The position numbers and the translations under genes are program-made. The notes beneath the pieces are model-generated. The model was not told where the DNA came from. It saw only the letters and a program-made list of their open reading frames with translations, and made no database searches. A stretch of 64,000 bases of DNA from Xiphydria camelus (lineage: Eukaryota; Arthropoda; Insecta; Hymenoptera; Xiphydriidae). The DNA lies in assembly GCA_963678675.1 (NCBI GenBank), contig OY783197.1, positions 22,673,934-22,737,933 on the forward strand, given 5' to 3'. Positions 56,096 through 64,000 of the stretch are shown here, one piece after another; position 1 is the first letter of the stretch; the number at the start of each line of letters is the position of its first letter.

Positions 56096-56987
56096 AAAAC
56101 ATTATGCATACTGCCGTACATGCTCGTATACGCATGGGATGAATATCCTCTTCCTGAAGAGAAATCATGAAATAGTAGAAATTATTTATTAATATACACG
56201 ACACCCGCATAACAGCCAGAAGAGAATGTGTAATAATATAAATCATGCGACAAAATAGCGCCGGTGCTCGAGTGACTGAAATTCCGGGCAATTTTAATCC
56301 GGCAAAAATGGCAGGAAAAATGAAGAAGGAAATCGCGAGAGGACCAAGGAAGTTAAGAAGGACCAGAGGGGCTCATTTGCGCGCTTGCTCCATTATAGGC
56401 TCCATTGGAGCGCCGATAATTTATTCGAACGATATAGCGAAGCGCGGACTCCGGTCTCCCCCTCGAGCATCAGTGTCATGACGGTGATGAGCCCCTCAAT
56501 GACAGCGACCAACATAATCTGTTCCCATCAACGTAGACATAATGGATGCATCAACGGGACGCAACAATGGGGGCATTTTACGGGAGTGCGGCTGGAACTC
56601 GAAAAAGCCCCGCGCGCGCCTCGCGCGACCCCCGAAGGGTGAGCGAGCGAGGCCGTCTGGTCTAGGTGCGGGCTTGCGTATCATACGTACCTCGGTCTCC
56701 TCTTAAAACGGGAGCCCGGATACGTACGCGCCCATCTCAGCCGAGAGGCTTTGCTTTATTAAATTCCTGACACGAGACGCGACGCACGTGCAAATATTCC
56801 TCCGCGCTATGTCGGGGTGAGGGAGGGGGGTGGCAAGAATCACCCATCAGTCGTCGAGACGCTGACGCTGTAATTCGAGGGATTGTTTGATTTTTTTCTT
56901 CCGGCCCCGCTAAAGGTAATTTTTACGCGCGACATTCTGAAATTCGTTCGTTACGACAATGTGAGGACACTGCACAGTAGATGCGAA

Positions 56988-57190
56988 TCTGAACTCACTT
57001 ATTGGGAAAGAAACTTCAATCACTATTATCTCATTATTTATGAATGTTTGGTCTATATCGACATAAAATTCTATTCTGGATAAAAACGTAATCTTCAAAA
57101 AAGTATTATACATGTATAGGCCAAAAGCTCATAGGTAATGAGATATATAGTGATATAGTCTCTTTTCTGGCGGGCAAGTTTAGCCTCTCT
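56988..57190. mobile_element. MITE family F copy
   Basis: GGGAAAGAAACTTCAATCAC and TATTATCTCATTATTTATGA on the left, with inverted CTCATAGGTAATGAGATATA and TCTCTTTTCTGGC on the right. Confidence 0.75.
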
Positions 57191-57194
57191 TATA

Positions 57195-57812
57195 TGGTAT
57201 AATACATTTTTGAAGATAACATTTTTATCTACAATACAGTCTTATATCGATATACTGAAAAATATATAGTTGTTAGAATTAAATTGTTTAAGTTTAAGGT
57301 TAAATTTCATCAAACTAACCATTATGTGTTTGATGGAACCGTATATAATTGGAATAACTAAATGTTTGTCGTTTCATTCAATAAAATTGTTTTGTTGGTA
57401 GATGGAAATCAGTTCAATTCACTGCTTTGATAAATCAATTCGAGTTGGCTTGTTTCAACAAAAGTTTTTGTCAGACGAACGGCGAAAGTATTGTGTTATA
57501 ATAACTACACTGATAGAAAAATCGTTTCATTCAATTAAATTTTGAGATTTCGGGCATCCAACTAAAAATATATAATAGTTACTTGAATAAATATAACATT
57601 TAGTTGAAGCGGCTATAAGCATCAAATTTCCTCAACTAAATTTTCATTAATAAAACTACATATTTATTGAGATAACTGTACATTAAGTTGGCCGCCCCAG
57701 AGGTTGTGGTTTCGAAATTTTTGTTCTCAGCCTACAGACAAAAAGTTCATAAATAATGAAATAATATTGATTGAAGTTTCTTTCCTGATGAGTAAGTTTA
57801 GATTCATATGGT
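57195..57812. mobile_element. MITE family F copy split by later insertions
   Basis: The left half (57195-57256, ending CTTATATCGATATA) and the right half (57732-57812, starting CCTACAGACAAAAAGTTCAT) are the two parts of one family F element. The 475 bases between contain a TACTGAAAAATATATAGTTG-ended element and a family T copy. Confidence 0.7.
57506..57730. mobile_element. MITE family T, copy 2
   Basis: Starts TACACTGATAGAAAAATCGT and ends TTTTTGTTCTCAG. AACTACATATTTATTGAGAT and AAGTTGGCCGCCCCAGAGGT match 28811-28960. Confidence 0.7.
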
Positions 57813-58315
57813 ATGTGTATGTAAATGCTGTGTAAACGCGATGGTCTTATGCACGAAAATCACAGCTTCCGCAAAAATAACGTAACGCGTTTGTGCTCCT
57901 CCGACGAGAGAATGCGAAATATTTTCGAATCGATCCTTCACCCAAGGCGCGCAATATTTGGCTCGTCTCTTGCGAACCTCACGTGTCACGTCTGAGGGAT
58001 GGCACGCACGAGAAGCGCGCGACAAAATTAAACGGCAAATATTTATCATTCGCGTTATCGCCGTCTCCTCGGCGTCAAGTTACTCGCAAGGGGTGGTAAC
58101 GTCGGCGTTTCGACTTTAGTAAAAAAGTATACCTGAACCGACTTTGAACCATCCCCGGAAGGGCCACCCTGCGCGGCGGAGAGAAACGAAGAATCTAAAT
58201 ATTTCTCGGTAACGCCGCGCGGGCAATAAAATATGAATTGCGATTTCACCAACGAGCGAACTTGAAATTAATCGTAAGGAACCAATAAGTAACGACTTTA
58301 AGATACGAGTTTATA

Positions 58316-58783
58316 CGGTATGAATCTGAACTTACTTGCCAAGAAAGAAACTCGAATCACTATTACTTATCTCATTGCACTGAGAAAATAATTTGGTCAA
58401 CTTAACAAAAATCTTGGAGACGGTGACCAAACTGTTTGGTGAAATATGGATCCTCTCTCCAGCGCTGTTTGATTAAACTGGTGACTTTTTTCGGTTAAAA
58501 TAATTAGACGTTTGGTTGAAATAATTGAAGATTTGGTTTAATTGACCAGTATTTTTGTCAGAATAACTAAACGTTTCAACTAGATGCGTTTTGTCATTTT
58601 AACTTAACTATTTTTTCCAGTGTATCCATGAGCTTTTAGCTCATGTTTGTAAAATACATTTTTAAACATTAAATTTTTATCTACAGCAGTCATGTGTCTA
58701 TGTAGGCCAAACATTCAAAAATAATGAGATAACAGAGTGATTGAAGTTTCTTTCCTGGCGAGTAAGTTTAGACTCATATGGTA
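58316..58783. mobile_element. MITE family F copy split by family C
   Basis: ACTTGCCAAGAAAGAAACTC on the left and GTTTCTTTCCTGGCGAGTAA on the right are the inverted ends. A family C element (58376-58624) interrupts CTCATTA/TC-ATGAGC. Confidence 0.8.
58376..58624 (-). mobile_element. MITE family C, copy 3, nested in family F
   Basis: Ends CACTGAGAAAATAATTTGGT and ACTATTTTTTCCAGTGTA. AATAACTAAACGTTTCAACT and GACCAGTATTTTTGTCAGAA match, inverted, the other copies. Confidence 0.8.
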
Positions 58784-58789
58784 CGTAAA

Positions 58790-59925
58790 AATCCACAATT
58801 TCGACCTGTAAGCACGCGACAGGACCTTCCACGTTTCCGAGCCAGAGAGAGAGAGAGAGGCAAAGGAGGAATGAGGGCCCGCCCAGTCCGCGTCCGGCCG
58901 CCACCCTCTCTCCCTCTCGCTCACCCTTTCCCTTTCTCCCTCGCTAATTGACTACAATGCCGCGCTCGTACGGAGCACTTTTTCTGTTTTGTTACCTCAA
59001 AACAATGCCGACAATGCCGCGATCCGGGAGAGTCCTCGAGCGTCGTGACACGATAGTCGTCGTCGGGAAATCGATGTAACACAGTCGAGGACCCTTTGTT
59101 ACTCGGGGCGCAATTGCATCGGGACCATTGTGCCCGGGGCCATCGATAACGTTTTGTTACTGTTACTCTGTCGAGGTTTTCTTTCCTTTCTCCTCCGCTG
59201 AACCAGCGCGGCACCAACGCGCGCCCCGCGCTCTACCGTCGGCCGCGGCAAGGTGACGGAGTTTCGCCCGGTGGGAACCACTTGACCAGGGGGCTTAATG
59301 CGTACACCGAGTGTGTGTGCGCGCGCGGGCGCGCGCGTACGCGCCCTCTCCCTCTCTCGCGTCGCGACTCTCCTTTATTTTAAGCGGAGGAATTCTCCGG
59401 CTGCGAACCAGCGCTGTATACGTGTCACAATGGCGAGTCGTGTTTCTCTGCGGAGCCCCCCCCCCCCCCCCCTCCCAGCCCTCCGCGTGCAGTACACACG
59501 GAAGAGCACGGGATTATTATTCACTCGTCCGGAAAGGCTACAGTATTAGTTGCGCCGAGAGCGTCGCCTCTTCGGCTTGGATTCGGAAAAGGGGGAGGGC
59601 CGCGTCCGTCGCGCTGCAAATTCGCGACATACGGCGCTACTCCAATCTGCCGCTCCATTAAATCGAGAGATGCTAATTGCGCGGACTGCGATATACCTAC
59701 CCTCTTTGCGGTCGTATACTGCCGCGGGTATCCGGGGCGCGGCAATTTGCGCTCGGGAGGTCCGCGGCGTGTTGAGAGAGGTGAGATTTTTGTTTTCACG
59801 CGATGAAAAGGGGGTCGATGGAGGCTGGTTCTGATATGTTGACGGGAAGAGATCTGTGATTATTTATTCATTTCTCCCTACTTTACGTGAAATTGACTGG
59901 TTCTGATATGTCGGCAGGAAGAAAT
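58790..59925. other. GC-rich intergenic block
   Basis: CpG-rich with CT/GA runs at 58840-58860 and poly-C at 59457-59472. Open frames on both strands are composition artefacts. Confidence 0.35.
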
Positions 59926-59926
59926 C

Positions 59927-60340
59927 TACACGGAAAGAGACTGATGCTAATAAATTTTACTGTATTTACAATAATAGAAATATACATAAGGATTTTCGGA
60001 TTACAGCGGTACAGTAATTTTTCTTTTGAAAACATTAAATCGTAATAGCTTACGTTACAATTAATTAGTTTCTAAAGAAAAATTGTTCTCCAGCACAGTA
60101 GGAACTCCCGAAAACCTTTATCTGTACCTCTTTTAGGGCCGGTTTTACCAATACGGTATAAACGCGGTATAGCGCTATACTGAGAATCTATATATATATA
60201 TGCCCCCCCCCCCGCAAGCAATAAGCCTTATGGTTATATTCTCAGAATAGCGCTATACCGCGTTTATACCTGTTGGTAAAGCCGGCCCTTATTATAAGTA
60301 CAGTAAAATTCGCTGATATCAATCTCTCTTTCCATCTATG
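59927..60340. mobile_element. MITE family E, copy 2, with nested insertion
   Basis: Starts TACACGGAAAGAGACTGATG, shares TTTTACTGTATTTACAATAA with 20529-20930, and ends TGATATCAATCTCTCTTTCC. The stretch 60135-60288 is a later insertion. Confidence 0.8.
60135..60288. mobile_element. PIF/Harbinger-type MITE with TTA target duplication
   Basis: Ends GGGCCGGTTTTACCAA and TTGGTAAAGCCGGCCC, inverted, flanked on both sides by TTA. Arms CGGTATAAACGCGGTATAGC and GCTATACCGCGTTTATACC pair around a loop with a poly-C tract (60204-60212). A 3-bp TWA duplication and GGGCCGG-type ends are typical of PIF/Harbinger. Confidence 0.8.
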
Positions 60341-60387
60341 ATTATTTATGAATTTCTCCGTATTTTACATAAAATTGTATAATAATA

Positions 60388-60649
60388 CACACCGAAAGAA
60401 CAGTTTATCAACAGTTAATAAATTTAATTTTAGATGCGAAAAAATAAATAGGCAATTTGTTAGGACAAAAAATATATATGTTAACTATTAAAATGTTTAT
60501 TTCATTGCAATGGTGGCCTCAAAGGATTTAATTCTACCAAATAAATATCGTAACAGTTAACGAATATTTGCTTGATTCAATAAAATGTTCATCTCACCAT
60601 ACTCAAACAAATATTTATTAACTACAAATAAATTGTTTTCTCGGTGCAC
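60388..60649. mobile_element. MITE family D, copy 4
   Basis: Starts ACACCGAAAGAACAGTTTAT and ends AATTGTTTTCTCGGTGCA. Internal AACAGTTAATAAATTTAATT pairs with the right arm. Confidence 0.8.
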
Positions 60650-60659
60650 TAGAAATAAA

Positions 60660-62075
60660 CTAGATATAATGGAAGACTAATCGAATGTCGACGAGTTTAC
60701 GAAAACAGATTGAATCACGCGTTCAGAATTTTAATTTAAAGCTACCGGTTTACAGATACCTCTGGGCGGACTGTTTACCTGAGTAATTTGTCAGAACATA
60801 ATGCTCGAATGGCAATCTCCTGCGCGGCGCAGTGCTTTCGGTGGTCGCCGTAACACCGAGCGGTACCTTTTAAGTTTGCAGGTTAGCGACGGTTCCCGCT
60901 GTGCTGTATTCCGGGAAAGAAGAGGCGCGGTATACCCGGCTGGACTGTTACGGTCGCATTTTACGGTTGACTCTGTCTAGACGATCGAACGGTAGTCTCG
61001 CCTTGAAATATTCATAGAAATTTTAATATCGGATGAATATGTGTGAATAGTCGTTAGGCCAGGGACACACTAGCGTTAAGTTAACGCGCGTTATGACTCG
61101 CGTTACGACGCGCGTGTTATGAAATAATTTTTCATTTTGAATCAACAGAATAATTTTACAAGTGCACCTACCCGTTAAAGAATGCCAATCCTAAGACGCA
61201 TCGCGATCAATCAGCGCACACGCGCGAGTTGATTGGTTCGAATGCGATCGCGGCAGAACCGATAGGGGCGGCGATACAAACTGTATTGCAAACAAGTTCA
61301 CAGACGCGGACGGGATACCACTTCGAACGAGTGCCAACATCGCTTCTGCGCTCAGTCATGCGAAGCGTGAAAGTCACTCGAGCCATTACGACAGGGTGAG
61401 TGCTGGCGCATTTTGCTTCCCGCATCACTCCTGCGCGACCCCCTCCTGCAGTAAAAGAAACTCGTGAGAAATCGTTTCATTTAGAGCGTTGCGTATTAAC
61501 AAAAATACATGTCCCATTTTACCGGAGAACTGTATCGAAGGATCATCTGTAAAAATATCAGAAAATTCCAATCTTTTTGTGAGAAGGGAAGGAGTGTGAC
61601 AAACGTCGACAAAGACGTCGACGCGGACGCTGGTACAGCAACAAAACTTCAAAGTGAAACGTTTCCAATAAACCTCGCCGAGTTTCGAAGGCGATTATTT
61701 GCCCACCTCGGTGATTACACGCTGGACTACCGAACGAAAAATACCTTAAACGCCCTGACAGCCCCGTGAGCTCGGCACGGACGTCCTTTGTGCAGCGATT
61801 TCCACTCAAATCACCGTGAAAATGCCCGTGAAATTCGTAGCATTGTGCCGCGAGGCAAGAGGGCAGGTAAACTGGCGGCGACCGCGTTTTCCCGATATTT
61901 TTTTTTCATTGCCCTCTAATTTTCATTTTTAGTAGCGGCAGTAGAGAGACATTACCTGCGGTTTTTTTTCTATTGCGACAATCGCGAACTGAAGTATACG
62001 ACGGTTGTGAACCCCCGTTAAAAGTGCGAGGTTCGAGAAAATCAATTTTCACTGAAAGTTGAATGAAGGGATGTT
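60660..62075. other. Intergenic DNA, no recognised gene
   Basis: Contains a 61509-61769 open frame of 86 codons that resembles no family and has no splice context. 61,050-61,140 is rich in GCGTTA/TAACGC motifs. Confidence 0.35.
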
Positions 62076-62080
62076 TGAAC

Positions 62081-62310
62081 TACACTGTAAAAAATAGTTG
62101 TATTTTTAACATACTTTTATATAAAGCTTTTTTCTAATACGTGATTATAAAAATTAGTATACACCGTAATTATGAAGATCAATATATTTCCTTATGAAAT
62201 TGCACTTATAAATTTCATAACAGAGAGTATATTAATTTTCATAATCACGTATTGGATACAAATTTTATATACAATGACAATACATTTAATACAAATTTTT
62301 TTGACAGTAT
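62081..62310. mobile_element. Foldback MITE with TACACTGTAAAAAATAGTTG ends
   Basis: AATACGTGATTATAAAAATT with TTTATATAAAG-type flank on the left is inverted as TTTTCATAATCACGTATTGG on the right. The right end is TTTTTTTGACAGTA. Confidence 0.7.
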
Positions 62311-62881
62311 GTGAAACATAATTTGACTAACCGGGACAATTTTATCAAGGGAGGTCCAGGAATTATTCGTGTAATTTTTTTCCGGTGGAAAAAATGCAAA
62401 TTTTAACAAGGAATAAATTAAAATGAAGAAATAAACAAGAATAAGGTGAGTGAGGAAATGACGAAGAAATCATACTCTTTCAACAACGCGTATCATTTAT
62501 ATATACTTTAAAGCTCTATTTACAGAGTGCATCTCTTCGCGCACGCGTCAACTACGTCTGTAAACGTGGCAATCGCGGCGCGATAATTATTTTAACGATA
62601 TACTCGCCATGGAACCGACCGTTATTAACATTCAGGGTTCGAACTTAAAGACAGGTAGAGTGTCCGCACCTGTGCGCGTTTGCTCGGTTTGCTCGATGAC
62701 AAGGAATCCCACCCGACCGTTTTACAGGCAGTAGTTACAGCGTTATTGCATTCGGCGCACCTCGTACGCTATACCTCCTAAATATATTAATAGAAAAATA
62801 TCAATCGTTTTTACGCCGGAGGCGTTTCCTCGCATATAATCTTGACGTGATATGTATACATCACAGATGTTTCTTATTGTA

Positions 62882-62985
<104 letters not shown>

Positions 62986-63069
62986 CTCTCATCATTCTTT
63001 TTCAGGACTTAAGCGAAGAAAAAGGATTAATAAAAAATCATGGGAGAAACATGAATTTTTACAGCTATA

Positions 63070-63303
63070 TCCCAGTAACACAGGGCTCCTCGAGACATTG
63101 AAATATTGAAGTTTTTAATCGACCAGGGTGTATTTTTTACAGTCCGTAATAGTATAAATATCAGTTTATGTAGTAAAATTTACCAATTTCCCAATAATAT
63201 ATGTCAGGTGTTTACGAGTTTACACTGCAACGAACTGTAAAAAGTACGCTGTGTCTATTAAAAAATTCAATGTTTCACCTCGAGAACCTCTGTTACTGAG
63301 ATT
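63070..63303. mobile_element. Palindromic foldback element
   Basis: CAGTAACACAGGGCTCCTCG and AGACATTGAAATATTGAAGT are inverted as TTCAATGTTTCACCTCGAGA and ACCTCTGTTACTGAG. Inner TACAGTCCGTAA-type and ACGAACTGTAAAAAGTACGC blocks also pair. Confidence 0.75.
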
Positions 63304-63615
63304 CACTGTAGAAATTACTAATCCTTTTTCTCCGTGTAGTTACTCAAATACGCAGACTGCAGCGCTTCCTAAATATCGATATGTTTGGGAGATTCGACGA
63401 TGAGTCATCGATAAAGCCTGACATCTCCGCGCGCTTAACACTTCTAACCCCGTTTTTCTCTACTTATATCTAAGCTAGTGAGGTGAAGATGCAGGAACCA
63501 CTTAAGCGGGGTATATAGCTTCTCGGGGTCAGAAAATGCGTACGCAACGAACGTCTCGCCGATATACGACGTGAAACTTTAAGGTTCTCCTTGGAGGTCC
63601 TACATTGGCAATCTC

Positions 63616-64000
63616 TCAGGCCGCTCTGTACATGTCGCAAATTATCTTCTCGATGGGAATGATCCCGATTGTCCTCCTGAAGAAGAGTTCCTCGATGGCG
63701 TGGGCCGAGACGGAGCGGAGACTCGGCAACAGGAGCAGCAACTTCCCGAAGCGGAGCGGCCCGAAGGAAGCGCCGCTCAGCCGCTGACCGAGCGCCAGCT
63801 GAGCGCCGTCGCGCAATCGCGACACGGATGCGGGGTCCTTCAGTCGGCTTCCGGCGTTGGGCGACGCCGAGCCGTTGCTGCTGCTGCTGCTGGGCACCGG
63901 CTCGCTGTCCAAGCCGGCCTTGAAGAGGACGATGGCACGGACGCAGGCGAACTCGTGGAGGTCGAGGTTCATCGCGTGGAACCCGGTGAGCGTGTCTCGA
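63616..64000 (-). CDS. NR2E-class nuclear receptor, C-terminal ligand-binding domain (tailless/dissatisfaction group)
   Basis: The minus-strand frame is open from the window edge to TGA at 63618-63616, 127 residues of the last exon. Seen: TGFHAMNLDLHEFACVRAIV followed by LFKAG, then a Ser/Pro/Asn-rich insertion (SSSSSNGSASPN), then LALGQRL, PLRFGKLLLLLPSLRSVSAH, AIEELFFRRTIGIIPIEKII and CDMYRAA. Known: RFGKLLLLLP-LRS-S---IEE-FF-KTIG is the helix 10-12 region of NR2E receptors such as vertebrate TLX and insect tailless and dissatisfaction, which are DNA-binding transcriptional repressors in the nucleus. The insertion, encoded by a (CTG)n-like run near 63877-63895, is not in vertebrate TLX. Choice between dissatisfaction and tailless is open; the DNA-binding domain lies outside the window. 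Confidence 0.88.
   Translation of the reverse strand, partial: RDTLTGFHAMNLDLHEFACVRAIVLFKAGLDSEPVPSSSSSNGSASPNAGSRLKDPASVSRLRDGAQLALGQRLSGASFGPLRFGKLLLLLPSLRSVSAHAIEELFFRRTIGIIPIEKIICDMYRAA

Noticed and set aside
61509..61769. Plus-strand open frame of 86 codons
   Set aside because: Somewhat protein-like, but no homology recognised, no promoter or splice evidence, and a similar frame exists on the opposite strand.

Overview
The window looks like nuclear DNA of an insect, most likely a hymenopteran and possibly an ant. The grounds are small exons with GT-AG introns, insect-type protein families, AT-rich intergenic DNA mixed with CpG-rich blocks, and a very high load of short palindromic non-autonomous transposons. 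Nothing bacterial, viral or plasmid-like was seen, and no tRNA, rRNA or CRISPR array was found. All gene models were joined by hand from reading frame, splice sites and family resemblance. Every exon set listed gives an uninterrupted frame.

Layout. (1) 1-1779 (+): last five exons of an SLC17-type inorganic phosphate cotransporter whose 5' end lies outside the window. (2) 3432-4333 (+): complete four-exon Tctex1-family dynein light chain (DYNLT2B-like). (3) 6121-14102 (-): ten-exon gene for a 661-residue disordered protein ending in a CaaX box (CVIM) with extra cysteines just upstream. Its introns are full of small transposons. (4) 14.1-34.0 kb: no convincing coding gene. It holds many MITEs, a 1.77-kb element with 456-bp inverted ends, degenerate tandem repeats, and CpG-rich blocks, one of which may hold the 5' UTR exon of gene 3. 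(5) 34.0-45.6 kb (+): three tandem paralogous genes for secreted Gln/Pro-rich proteins. They share a TATA promoter, a phase-0 intron inside the signal peptide and paired YxPY / PxQI(K/Q)Q(L/I)L blocks. They are probably cuticular or extracellular-matrix proteins. The middle one has acquired a 12-residue tandem repeat. (6) 45.86-49.26 kb: a 3.4-kb DNA element whose core is an array of palindromes in alternating orientation. (7) 49.3-63.6 kb: repeat-rich intergenic DNA. (8) 63616-64000 (-): the last exon of an NR2E-class nuclear receptor ligand-binding domain (tailless/dissatisfaction group), running off the right edge.

The genes do not form an operon-like system. The two most coherent biological units are the secreted-protein cluster and the repeat landscape. 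In the latter, many unrelated MITE families share nearly the same outer termini (TACACTGAGAGAAA-like, TA target), which suggests they use one transposase. Several nested insertions confirm TA or TTA target duplications.
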